Source of the DNA: Tindallia magadiensis
GTDB lineage: Bacteria; Bacillota; Clostridia; Peptostreptococcales; Tindalliaceae
Reading direction: 5' to 3'
Length of the DNA stretch: 64,000 nt
NCBI RefSeq assembly: GCF_900113635.1
Contig: NZ_FOQA01000004.1
Coordinates: 242,399 to 306,398, forward strand
Part shown: piece by piece, positions 7,716 through 15,776 of the stretch
Numbering within the stretch: the stretch's first letter is position 1
Layout of the letters: each line of letters begins with the position of its first letter
Position numbers and translations under genes: made by a program
Notes under the pieces: generated by a model
What the model was told of the DNA's origin: nothing
The model's input: only the letters and a program-made list of their open reading frames with translations
Databases searched by the model: none

Positions 7716-9937
7716 TAAAACGCAAAAACACACGACTTATGCGATTGGACATAGTTCATCAACTACCTGGCAGGATGAGACTTCGTTCCAGATCCTTTAC
7801 ATTTTTGAGAGCCGTAGAAACAGAAATGTTAGAAGCATTACAAGATCATAAAGCTATTCATCAACTTGATTACCAGCCAATTACCGGCAGCTTGCTGATT
7901 ATTTATGACCATATGCTGTTAGACAGTCAAGACCTTTATGCTTTTGTAGAAGACCAGATGGCTACTTTCTCTCTGATGGCTTATCAAGCTGAAAGAGAAG
8001 CCAGCAATACCCTAACGGTTAACGAACGTCGGTTGCAGGAAGAACCAGCGGAGCATTTGCTGAAGCGTGTCCTGGTTTCTGGTATATCATTGATTGCCTT
8101 CGGTCTCTTTAAGAGCCTTCCTGGAATGAAAGCGGCTTCTCTAGGACATCAGTATTGGCACCGTCGTCTTTTCACGCCGCCAGCCTTGATCAGTGTAGGG
8201 CTTTCTGTCCCTATATTCAAAAGTGGGTGGCATTCATTGGCTACTACCCGACGTCCCAATGCAGATACTTTAACGGCCAGTGCTATCCTAACGGCATTGC
8301 TAACAGGAAGATCACTCTCCGCTTTGGTCACGATTCTGCTAGCCGATATTGCTGAATTTATGACAGCGTATACCATGGAAAAAACCCGAAAAGCTATTGG
8401 TGATATGTTACAGGCAGGAGATGAAACGGTATTTATTGTGACCCCAGAAAATACCCTTGTTAAGAAAAAAAGCAGTCAGCTGTTGCCAGGAGATATTATT
8501 AGTGTCCAATCAGGAGATAAGATTGCGGCAGATGGCGAGATTTCTGAAGGAGAAGGCTTTGTAGATGAGTCACCCATCACCGGTGAATTCTTCCCGGCTG
8601 AAAAACGACCTGGACAACGGGTTTTTGCCGGTACATTGGTTAAGTCAGGTAATCTGAGAATCTGTGCTGAACAGGTAGGCAACGACACCACTGTAGCCCG
8701 GATTGTTCATATGGTCGAAAGTGCCGCCGGTCGTAAAGCCGCTATTCAAACCTTTGCTGACCGTTTTTCTGCTCATCTGATTCCTATGAATTTTGCCTTG
8801 GCCATTCTGATTTATGGCCTGACACGAAACATTAACCGAGCTCTCAGTATGATGATTATTGATTTTTCCTGTGGCGTTCGACTTTCTACTGCTACAGCGC
8901 TGTCTGCTTGCATTCATAACGCCGCAAGAAATGGTGTATTAATTAAAGGTGGAAATTATGTAGAGGCATTGGCAGAAGCCGATTCACTGATTTTAGACAA
9001 AACAGGTACGGTTACCGAAGGACGTCCTCGAGTGGTCAGCCTTCACCCTACAGCTCCTTTTACACAAAATGATATTATCCAAATGGCATCGGCTGCCGAA
9101 GAAGACTCTTCCCATCCACTGGCTCATGCTATTTTAGATTATGCACGTCTTAATGGGATTGTCATTCCAACTCACGGCATGACTGAAGTAGTAACCGGTC
9201 GCGGCGTTCGAACCACCATTCAGGAAGATGAAATTCTTGTTGGTAACCGGAAATACCTGAAAGAAAACGGTGTTGATATCAGCGAATTGCAAAATGCCAT
9301 CCATTCCCTGGAACAAAAGGGGGAAATGATTATTTATGTTGCCAAAAACAGGTTGCTAGCCGGCGTCATTGGCGTCCATGATGCATTAAAGGAAAATATG
9401 AAAAAGTCTCTGAATCGGTTACGACATCTTGGCATTGATGATATTCGCCTGTTAACCGGTGATATTGCCTTTCAGGCAGAGAAAGTAGCTAAGCGCATGC
9501 ATATGGACGATTTTGGTGCTGAACTTATGCCGGAAGACAAGGTGCGTACCCTCCTCTCTATGCAAGGTAGTGGTTCCAGAGTTATTATGATTGGTGACGG
9601 CATTAATGACGCCCCAGCCCTGGCTTATGCGGATGTAGGTATTGCCATTGGCAACACCAGGACAGATGTCGCCATTGAATCTTCCAATGTAACCATCACC
9701 AATGACGACCCTTTGCTGATTCCCTCAGCCATCCAACTATCCCGTCGAACGATGGAAACTGTCCGCAATAATTTTCGGATGGCCGTTGGTCTCAACGCAT
9801 TGGGAATTATACTTTCAGCAATGGGGTGGCTTCCCGTGGTATGGGGATCTGTGCTTCACAACTCTTCTACCATTTTAGTGGTTATGAACTCCGGTCGCTT
9901 GCTCATCCACGATTTTGAAAGGAGGACTTTCGAATGA
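7712..9937 (+). CDS. P-type metal-translocating ATPase with N-terminal HMA_2 domain and SCG instead of CPC
   Basis: 741 residues with all catalytic parts of a P1B-type pump: HQLPGRMRLRS at 16-26 (HMA_2, no CxxC), actuator loop DESPITGE, phosphorylation site DKTGTVTEG with Asp429, SSHPLAHAI and the hinge GDGINDAPAL. The membrane metal site, usually CPC, CPH or SPC, reads Ser386-Cys387-Gly388 in DFSCGVRLSTA. The proline is missing, so ion choice cannot be read from the standard classes; Zn, Mn or another divalent ion is possible. It starts at GTG 7712 overlapping the previous stop and is itself overlapped by the next HMA_2 gene. It clearly belongs to one operon, 6728-11066. Confidence 0.88.
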   Translation: MIKRKNTRLMRLDIVHQLPGRMRLRSRSFTFLRAVETEMLEALQDHKAIHQLDYQPITGSLLIIYDHMLLDSQDLYAFVEDQMATFSLMAYQAEREASNTLTVNERRLQEEPAEHLLKRVLVSGISLIAFGLFKSLPGMKAASLGHQYWHRRLFTPPALISVGLSVPIFKSGWHSLATTRRPNADTLTASAILTALLTGRSLSALVTILLADIAEFMTAYTMEKTRKAIGDMLQAGDETVFIVTPENTLVKKKSSQLLPGDIISVQSGDKIAADGEISEGEGFVDESPITGEFFPAEKRPGQRVFAGTLVKSGNLRICAEQVGNDTTVARIVHMVESAAGRKAAIQTFADRFSAHLIPMNFALAILIYGLTRNINRALSMMIIDFSCGVRLSTATALSACIHNAARNGVLIKGGNYVEALAEADSLILDKTGTVTEGRPRVVSLHPTAPFTQNDIIQMASAAEEDSSHPLAHAILDYARLNGIVIPTHGMTEVVTGRGVRTTIQEDEILVGNRKYLKENGVDISELQNAIHSLEQKGEMIIYVAKNRLLAGVIGVHDALKENMKKSLNRLRHLGIDDIRLLTGDIAFQAEKVAKRMHMDDFGAELMPEDKVRTLLSMQGSGSRVIMIGDGINDAPALAYADVGIAIGNTRTDVAIESSNVTITNDDPLLIPSAIQLSRRTMETVRNNFRMAVGLNALGIILSAMGWLPVVWGSVLHNSSTILVVMNSGRLLIHDFERRTFE

Positions 9938-10764
9938 CTCCGGTAGATATTTCCATTGTACATGAATTGCCCGGAAGGCTTCGTTTGCGCTTATTTCGGC
10001 CACCAACAGACGCTCCTGCCTTTACCGAAGCAGTTCGGCAGCACGAAGGCATCGAATCCGTTGTTTTTCAACCCAGAACCCGTTCTTTATTGATTTATTA
10101 TCAGCCGACAGAGGTAAGTGATGTGGAAATTGTGGTTCGGGTAGGCGTGCGGCTTTCTCTGGATTATCAACAATCCTTTGTGCGAATATCAAGACCTGAT
10201 TCCTCCCATCCTCCTGGGGTAATGGCTTATAGTGCTGCTGGAGCTATTTTAATAGCAACACTGACCAACGCACTCCGAACCAGCCCTTTTCATAAATTTC
10301 TGGTTCAGGGAGCTGGCGGTCTGACCGCACTGGCTGTCGTAGATCATGCTTGGCAGGAATGGCAGGAAAATCAGGAGTATCATCCGGAAGTGTTTTCACT
10401 TGTCTATCTTTTAGGATCACTTATGTCCGGCCATCCACTCAGAGCTTCTATCATTACCTGGCTGGTCACCTTTGGTCGTCATTTAGTTGAAAGCCCTGGA
10501 AATGCTTGCCTGCTAAGAGCTGATCCCGGTTCGCAGGGAAAAGATAAAAACTATTTGGATGTCATGATCCGTCGTGATCCAACCAAACCTGCTAATCCAC
10601 TAAGCGTATTAATTTCTGCTTTATCCGCAAGCATTGGAATGCAAACACGATCACAGGAAAATGACTTGCTGGAAAGTATTTCGCACATGGCTTCCCGCCA
10701 TCACCATTTATTAGAAAGCTTAGAATCTCAATCAGGACGTATTTATCTGCGACTTGATCACTAG
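9934..10764 (+). CDS. HMA_2-domain membrane protein downstream of the ATPase
   Basis: 276 residues. Residues 8-20 contain the fourth LPGRLR module (VHELPGRLRLRLF), with the matching SLLIYYQ strand near 50. Two or three hydrophobic segments follow (SAAGAILIATL near 95, then FSLVYLLGSLMSG near 150). The C-terminal third is polar. The ATG has AAAGGAGG upstream and overlaps the ATPase stop by 4 bp. It resembles the cytosolic plus membrane part of the ATPase without its catalytic domains, so a partner or regulatory subunit is a reasonable inference. Confidence 0.65.
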   Translation: MTPVDISIVHELPGRLRLRLFRPPTDAPAFTEAVRQHEGIESVVFQPRTRSLLIYYQPTEVSDVEIVVRVGVRLSLDYQQSFVRISRPDSSHPPGVMAYSAAGAILIATLTNALRTSPFHKFLVQGAGGLTALAVVDHAWQEWQENQEYHPEVFSLVYLLGSLMSGHPLRASIITWLVTFGRHLVESPGNACLLRADPGSQGKDKNYLDVMIRRDPTKPANPLSVLISALSASIGMQTRSQENDLLESISHMASRHHHLLESLESQSGRIYLRLDH

Positions 10765-10787
10765 AATAAACAAAGGAGTGAATGTAA

Positions 10788-11066
10788 ATGAATCAATTTG
10801 GAATTACAAGAGACCATGTAACAGGCTTTGTTGTCGGAGTAGGTGTTGCCGCTGCTGGATATTATGTCTATCTGAAGAACAAGGAACAGGTGGATGAAAT
10901 GCTGGCAAATTATGGGATTCATGTTCCACAAGCCGATCAAGGCGATTTAAGCAAGCTGACCTTGGAAGAACTAATGTTAAAAAAAGAAACCATTGAAGAT
11001 CTAATTGCTGAAAAAGAAATGGCCCTGGAAGATCCTCAGCCATTAACGGATTCCAGCGCCGAATAG
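10788..11066 (+). CDS. Small single-pass protein of the metal ATPase operon
   Basis: 92 residues. Residues 12-30 are a glycine-rich membrane segment (GFVVGVGVAAAGYYVYL), then a charged linker and an acidic C-terminal helix (LTLEELMLKKETIEDLIAEKE, in two pieces, ending EDPQPLTDSSAE). It follows the HMA_2 gene by 23 bp with CAAAGGAG upstream and is followed by a terminator, so it closes the operon. In size, topology and position it recalls PacL proteins (DUF1490) that accompany mycobacterial metal ATPases, but I see no clear sequence match; the comparison is structural only. Confidence 0.7.
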   Translation: MNQFGITRDHVTGFVVGVGVAAAGYYVYLKNKEQVDEMLANYGIHVPQADQGDLSKLTLEELMLKKETIEDLIAEKEMALEDPQPLTDSSAE

Positions 11067-11088
11067 TATCTGTTTTTCTCTTAACTTC

Positions 11089-11113
11089 GAGGCAGCGAAA
11101 GCTGTCTCTTTTT
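11089..11113 (+). terminator. Terminator of the metal ATPase operon
   Basis: GAGGCAGC-GAAA-GCTGTCTC is a short stem with a stable tetraloop followed by TTTTT, 22 bases after the last stop of the operon. Confidence 0.85.
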
Positions 11114-11119
11114 GTTCCA

Positions 11120-11854
11120 TCAGTTCATCCAGTTGTTTTCCATCCTATGGATACTGTAGCGAAAGAGTCCAAAAGAAAAGATCAATAGCAAAGAAAAATT
11201 CAAGTAAACAGACCTCATACTTTCTGTTTGAATGGCCAGTTTCAACAAATCAACTCCGTAAGTGAGTGGCAACATATAAGAGATAGGTCGGATCAATGCC
11301 GGTAAATCCTGAATAGGAATAAAAAGACCACACAAAAAAATCATAGGAAAACGAAAAAAATTGGAAAAGGTTTGGGCTTCAAACACTTCTTTTGCTGCAA
11401 CTGCAATCATGAGCCCCAAAAAAGTACTGGTTACTGCAATCAGTAAAATTGCCCCCATTAAAACCGGCCAGTTAATGGCCCTTAAACCTGTTAATGCAAT
11501 TCCTAGAAGCAAGGGCACCATGGCGTTCAGTATCCCAAAAATAATGGCTCCTCCGGTTTTAGCCAGCATCAGGGAATATAGACTGACAGGAGCTAACATC
11601 AATCGTTCAAAGGATTTTTGCTTTTTCTCGAAGGTAATGGTTACCGCCAGCATGGAGGTGGTGCCAAAAAGAATGGACAGCGCCATGACACCAGGCAATA
11701 TCTCGATAAGATCCACTTCTGTTTCGCTTCGCAATACAAACATTAGCGTCCAGGCCAGAGGAAAAATCATGCCCCAACTGATATTGGGCGGTTTTAAGTA
11801 GTAATTTCTGATGTCTTTATTCAAAATGCTTAACAGCGCAATACCTTTGTTCAT
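11120..11854 (-). CDS. ABC-2 type transporter permease
   Basis: 244 residues with six hydrophobic segments in the ABC2_membrane pattern, including FEKKQKSFERLMLAPVS between segments and LCGLFIPIQDLPALIRPISYMLP near the C-terminus. It forms the membrane half of the exporter whose ATPase overlaps it by 4 bp upstream. Substrate unknown; proteins of this group export drugs, Na+ or polyketides. The three genes arsR, ATPase and permease are tightly coupled on the minus strand. Confidence 0.9.
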   Translation of the reverse strand: MNKGIALLSILNKDIRNYYLKPPNISWGMIFPLAWTLMFVLRSETEVDLIEILPGVMALSILFGTTSMLAVTITFEKKQKSFERLMLAPVSLYSLMLAKTGGAIIFGILNAMVPLLLGIALTGLRAINWPVLMGAILLIAVTSTFLGLMIAVAAKEVFEAQTFSNFFRFPMIFLCGLFIPIQDLPALIRPISYMLPLTYGVDLLKLAIQTESMRSVYLNFSLLLIFSFGLFRYSIHRMENNWMN

Positions 11855-12804
11855 GCTTCCCCTCCTTTTTCTTCCGAATGCTCAATCCCGGTGATGGCAA
11901 CAAACACTTCTTCCATGGTTGGTTCCATTCTTTTCGCTTCGAGGATGTGAACCTCTTTTTGCCGAAAAAAAGTAAACAGAGGCGTAAGCTCCTGCTCCGG
12001 CGGCCAGACGATCTTCAGTGATCTTTCGTTTATTTCTTCTACTTTCGTCAGTTTTAGCTCTTCCTGCAGGGCTTGTTTCAAGTTTTCCATATTCTGGTCC
12101 AGCTTTAGCAGGAGTCCTGACTGATCATGCAAAGAAGCTTTCAGGGTTTCTACGCTGCCGGTTTTCACAATGTTTCCATCAACAATAAAAGCAATGCGTT
12201 GACAAAGCCTTTCCGCCTCTTCAAGATAATGAGTTGTCAAAAAAATAGTGGTTCCCTTTTGATGCAAATCTTCTATCATTTTACGGATTTGCCGGGCACT
12301 GGCCACATCAATTCCTGAAGTTGGCTCATCCAGAAACAATATTTTAGGCTGGTGCATCATGGCTGCAGCGATGGTCAGTTTTCGTTTCATTCCTCTGGAG
12401 TAAGCCTTAAAAGCTTTATCTTTCACATCTTCTAACTGAAATATCTTCAGCAGTTCTAATGCTCTCTTTTCTCGGTCATGTTTTCTCATTCCGTAAAGAC
12501 TGCCACAAAAGGTTAAGTTGTCAAGTCCGCTCATTTCCGGGTATAAATTGCTTTCATCCGGAACTACACCGATTTCTGCCTGAATCGCTTCTTTTTGTGT
12601 TTCCAGATTCCTGCCAAGTATTTCTATGGTCCCACTTGTAGATTTCAATAAACCAATGAGCATATTGATGGTGCTGGTTTTTCCAGCTCCGTTAGGACCC
12701 AGAAATCCAAAGATTTCTCCATCCTCCACCATGAAGTCAATGCCTTTTACCGCTTCTTTTTCGCCATATTTTTTAGATAATGCTTGTACCTTTATCGCCT
12801 TCAT
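11851..12804 (-). CDS. ABC transporter ATP-binding protein (DrrA/CcmA type)
   Basis: 317 residues. Walker A GPNGAGKTS near residue 36, signature SRGMKRKLTIA near 140, Walker B ILFLDEPTSG near 155 and the H-loop TTHYLEEAE near 190 are all present. The C-terminal 90 residues are the DUF4162-like extension typical of drug-exporter ATPases, ending in EPTMEEVFVAITG. It overlaps the permease (ATGA) and its own start overlaps the arsR stop, so the three are one translational unit. Confidence 0.94.
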   Translation of the reverse strand: MKAIKVQALSKKYGEKEAVKGIDFMVEDGEIFGFLGPNGAGKTSTINMLIGLLKSTSGTIEILGRNLETQKEAIQAEIGVVPDESNLYPEMSGLDNLTFCGSLYGMRKHDREKRALELLKIFQLEDVKDKAFKAYSRGMKRKLTIAAAMMHQPKILFLDEPTSGIDVASARQIRKMIEDLHQKGTTIFLTTHYLEEAERLCQRIAFIVDGNIVKTGSVETLKASLHDQSGLLLKLDQNMENLKQALQEELKLTKVEEINERSLKIVWPPEQELTPLFTFFRQKEVHILEAKRMEPTMEEVFVAITGIEHSEEKGGEA

Positions 12805-13229
12805 ATGCTTTCACCCTTATTTCCTTTTCCTTCTTTCCCAGATTTTGCTTCATGGCAGTCTCCATTTTTCTGGCAGGAATGAACCAGTCTGTCCTTCTTA
12901 AACTCACGCCGGGATATTTCCTCCAGCTCCTCAGAAATTCCCTTTATTTGATGTTTTTGAACTTCGTAGTGGGTAAAATATCCTCTCTTTTCTCCTTTTA
13001 CAATCCCATTTTCCCGTAAGATTTTCATGTGCTGAGAAACAGCGGCTTTGGATATACCCAGATTTTTCGAAAGAGCCCCTACGCAATAATCTTTTTCCAA
13101 CAATAATACCATGATTTTCAGTCGATTTTCATCGGCTAGTGCTCGCAGGCGATTTACCAGCTTATCCATCGACTCACCTGGTTTTTTTCCTTTTAGTCTT
13201 TCCGGATGTTCGCATTTTGCTTCGCTCAT
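12801..13229 (-). CDS. ArsR family regulator with cysteine-containing tails
   Basis: 142 residues with a standard ArsR winged helix (RLRALADENRLKIMVLLLE, then LGISKAAVSQHMKILRENGIV). Cysteines lie outside the fold: Cys6 in an N-terminal KCEHPE, Cys49 in KDYCVGAL, and HSCQKNGDCHE near residues 118-127. The tail resembles a metal-binding site added to the ArsR core, so the sensed signal may be a thiophilic metal or an oxidant rather than a drug. It leads the ABC exporter operon, with start behind GGGAGGG. Confidence 0.88.
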   Translation of the reverse strand: MSEAKCEHPERLKGKKPGESMDKLVNRLRALADENRLKIMVLLLEKDYCVGALSKNLGISKAAVSQHMKILRENGIVKGEKRGYFTHYEVQKHQIKGISEELEEISRREFKKDRLVHSCQKNGDCHEAKSGKEGKGNKGESI

Positions 13230-13425
13230 TTATCATCCCTCCCGGTCAAAGACACAAAACGTCTTAATAATGAAACAATGGCAGCCAATAGCCACCTATC
13301 TGTTAATGTGGTTATTCTATGATAATGTCATGTTAAATTTATTCTGGTAAAATATCACCTATGCGAAATGAGATATTTAACATAACTCAGAAAGAAATAG
13401 AAAAGCTTCGAGCCACCCATATAAT

Positions 13426-13444
13426 GATATTGATTATCGTTTTC
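13426..13444. promoter_or_regulatory. Fur box upstream of the VTT-domain gene
   Basis: GATATTGATTATCGTTTTC matches the Fur consensus at 15 of 19 positions by eye and lies about 45 bp before the start codon. A near-identical box precedes the convergent DUF3793 gene. Confidence 0.6.
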
Positions 13445-13488
13445 TTTAATGGTATGATAAGAATGATTATTCTTCGGAGGTGTCTTTT

Positions 13489-14205
13489 TTGATTGTAACA
13501 CTCTTTTCTAATAAAAAAAGAATTGCTCAGTTAGCCTATGGAATCATCTTTATTACCGGTCTTATGATTTACTTTTATTCCCGAAACCATCATGGTTTTT
13601 GTGCTTATTTACTTATCGAAAAGCTACAACAATATCAGCAACATTTTTTTCTCAGGTCTGCTTTCGCTTTTTTTCTTCTTCGTTTTCTTTGTGCTTCTCT
13701 TGCTATTCCGGGAAGTGGTCTTATCACACTAGCGGGCGGTGCTATTTTTGGTTGGCTTCCAGGTTCCTTACTGGTTTTATTGGCTAATAGTACTGGTTAT
13801 ATGATCGTTTTCATGTTGACCCGTTTTGCTTTTAAGGATACGGTAGAAACCCATTTAAAAGGATCTTTTCAAAAGATACGAAAAATCTCTAATGGTCATG
13901 GACCAGCACTTTTGTTTATGTTGCGAATGATCGAAGTAGTTCCCTGCTTTGTCGTTAATTCTTATTTTGCACTAACGGATATGAAGCCGCTTACCTATTT
14001 TACTTTCACTTTACTAGGAGCTTATCCAGGCATTGTACTTTTCACGCATATTGGGGTTCAAATTGTATCTGTCAAACAGTTAGTTGATTTGATAAGTATT
14101 CCAACCTTACTTTTGTTTGCTGCCGCTGCTTTTATTCCTGTTATTTCCAGTTTTATCATTCAGTCATCTAAATCAAAAAAAGAACCTCTTTCATCATCCA
14201 GATAA
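13489..14205 (+). CDS. TVP38/TMEM64 (VTT-domain) membrane protein
   Basis: 238 residues with five or six hydrophobic segments. The VTT/SNARE-associated core is visible as GSGLITLAGGAIFGWLPGS followed by LANSTGYMIVFMLTRF and, near the C-terminus, GAYPGIVLFTHIG. Members of the DedA/TVP38 superfamily act as lipid scramblases or flippases. I place the start at TTG 13489 because GGAGG ends 8 bases upstream; the GTG at 13480 lies inside that site. A Fur-like box precedes it, so expression probably rises under iron limitation, together with the convergent DUF3793 gene. Confidence 0.82.
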   Translation: MIVTLFSNKKRIAQLAYGIIFITGLMIYFYSRNHHGFCAYLLIEKLQQYQQHFFLRSAFAFFLLRFLCASLAIPGSGLITLAGGAIFGWLPGSLLVLLANSTGYMIVFMLTRFAFKDTVETHLKGSFQKIRKISNGHGPALLFMLRMIEVVPCFVVNSYFALTDMKPLTYFTFTLLGAYPGIVLFTHIGVQIVSVKQLVDLISIPTLLLFAAAAFIPVISSFIIQSSKSKKEPLSSSR

Positions 14206-14209
14206 ACTA

Positions 14210-14249
14210 AGCACCCCCGAGCAAACTAGTCTCAGAGGTGCTTTCTTTT
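14210..14249 (+). terminator. Terminator after the VTT-domain gene
   Basis: AGCACC...GGTGCT with partly paired inner bases forms a hairpin followed by TTTCTTTT, between two convergent genes. Confidence 0.75.
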
Positions 14250-14263
14250 ATGCTTTCTATCCT

Positions 14264-14854
14264 TTAACAAAACTGACTAATGACTTGATCCGGTTCCATC
14301 ATTTCCAGTTGCTGACGAATAATATGCTTTGCTTTTTCAATCGCTTCATAAGTTCGATCTGAAACACTTGGATTCCCATAGATTTTCCATCCATTCACCT
14401 TCGTTAGCTTTAAGGAAGGATGCCCCATATAACCTAATACATCTTTTAAGGGATATCCTAAAAAAACACCTATCTCATGGGGTATTTTTCCTGTAGAAAT
14501 TTTTAAGACTAACATATCCAGGTAATCTTCCATATCTTTTGCTTCTGTATAGCCTTGAGTGTTCAAAAATCTGAGATTTCGTGAATCCTGCAGGACTTCC
14601 ATCATTTTACGTTGATGATAAAATAATATTTTCTGTCTCCCATTTTGCATAGAAAATTGTCGGAAGTTCACACAGGGAACCTGATTAATATACTCTTGAA
14701 TCATACGGATTCGTATCTTTCCTTCCTCATCCTTTCCAGAAAAACATAGCATTTCTGCAGGTTTTGCTGCCAATAAAACCGGAGCCAATTTTTCTGTTAT
14801 CCAACGCTGAAATCCTTTTGGATCGCTTAAATCATGATAATAGCACTGTTTCAT
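14264..14854 (-). CDS. DUF3793 family protein
   Basis: 196 residues. Features of the family include the LLAAKPAEMLCFS segment near residue 30 and the HEIGVFLGYPLKDVLGYMGH motif near 120-139. The function is unknown; members are restricted largely to anaerobic Firmicutes and often lie beside flavodoxin or ferrous-iron transport genes. A strong Fur box lies 25-43 bp upstream of the start, supporting an iron-starvation role. The start ATG is preceded by GGGAGGGAACC. Confidence 0.82.
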   Translation of the reverse strand: MKQCYYHDLSDPKGFQRWITEKLAPVLLAAKPAEMLCFSGKDEEGKIRIRMIQEYINQVPCVNFRQFSMQNGRQKILFYHQRKMMEVLQDSRNLRFLNTQGYTEAKDMEDYLDMLVLKISTGKIPHEIGVFLGYPLKDVLGYMGHPSLKLTKVNGWKIYGNPSVSDRTYEAIEKAKHIIRQQLEMMEPDQVISQFC

Positions 14855-14878
14855 CCGGTTCCCTCCTCCCGATTAATT

Positions 14879-14897
14879 GATATTGATTATCATTAAT
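14879..14897. promoter_or_regulatory. Fur box upstream of DUF3793 gene
   Basis: GATATTGATTATCATTAAT matches the Fur consensus at 15 of 19 positions and lies in a wider palindrome running from TGATAT to ATATCA (14878-14904). Its first 13 bases are identical to the box at 13426. Confidence 0.7.
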
Positions 14898-14957
14898 GAT
14901 ATCATCCCTTTTACAAAAAGTCAAAACAAATGATTTTTATATCCGTCTTTCTTCCTG

Positions 14958-14986
14958 TTGACAATGCCTTTAATAGGGATTATAAT
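14958..14986 (+). promoter_or_regulatory. Sigma-A promoter of the ABC/exoprotein operon
   Basis: TTGACA, a 17-bp spacer and TATAAT form a perfect vegetative promoter. The leader of about 110 nt has two small inverted repeats: TGTACTA/TAGTACA near 15000 and CATCTATT/AATAGATG near 15060. Confidence 0.85.
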
Positions 14987-15100
14987 CTTGCTGTACTATC
15001 TGTTTTAGTACACTTAATCATCTCGGAGACTTAGACTCGTTTTCCCATCTATTACAACCTTTACAATAGATGATCACATGACCAAAAGGAGGTGTTTACG

Positions 15101-15775
15101 GTGATACAGCTAGAAAATGTCCGAAAGGTTTACCGTCTAGGTGACGAAAAAGTGGTTGCCGTTGATCGTATTTCTTTATCTGTTGATAAAGGAGAAGTTT
15201 GCTGTTTTTTAGGTACTTCCGGCTCCGGTAAATCAACGCTGTTAAATTTAATGGCTGGTTTAGAAAAGCCGACTAAAGGAAAAATTCTTATTCAACAACA
15301 ACGAATTGATTTAATGAACGAAAAACAGTTGGCACTGTTCCGACAACGAAATATAGGCTTTGTTTTTCAATCCTATAATCTGATGCCGCTGCTTACAGCC
15401 GAAGAAAACGTCAGTTTACCACTAACCTTTCGGGGAGTCTCTAAACAAAAACGCCTTCAGCTTGCCCGAAAAATGTTGAAAGATGTTGGTTTAGCAAAAT
15501 ATGCAAAACACCGACCTTCACAAATGAGTGGTGGTCAACAGCAGCGAGTTGGTATCGCACGGGCTTTTGTTGCAAAGCCACCGGTTATTTTTGCTGATGA
15601 GCCTACCGGTAACTTAGACTCTAAAACAAGTAAAGAAGTGTTGGATATTATGTTAGGAATGGCATCGCGTCAAAACCAAACTTTAATTATCGTCACCCAT
15701 GATCCCAGCATTTCAAAGTATGCGAATCGAGTGTTTACCTTTTTAGATGGAAATATTAAACAGGAGGAAAAATGA
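15101..15775 (+). CDS. ABC transporter ATP-binding protein (MacB/LolD type)
   Basis: 224 residues from GTG 15101, which has AAGGAGG 8 bases upstream; the GTG at 15092 overlaps that site. Motifs: Walker [10 protein letters not shown] near residue 38, [15 protein letters not shown] signature near 140, and [16 protein letters not shown]alker B near 163. This is the LolD/MacB/FtsE class that works with FtsX-like permeases in mechanical export or lipoprotein release rather than bulk transport. The permease is two genes downstream, with a large exported protein between. Confidence 0.94.
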   Translation: MIQLENVRKVYRLGDEKVVAVDRISLSVDKGEVCCFLGTSGSGKSTLLNLMAGLEKPTKGKILIQQQRIDLMNEKQLALFRQRNIGFVFQSYNLMPLLTAEENVSLPLTFRGVSKQKRLQLARKMLKDVGLAKYAKHRPSQMSGGQQQRVGIARAFVAKPPVIFADEPTGNLDSKTSKEVLDIMLGMASRQNQTLIIVTHDPSISKYANRVFTFLDGNIKQEEK

Positions 15776-15776
15776 T

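Noticed and set aside
7712..9937. Reading the HMA_2 ATPase as a second copper exporter
   Set aside because: It has neither CPC nor any CxxC metal domain; the clear copper exporter is at 32750-35257.
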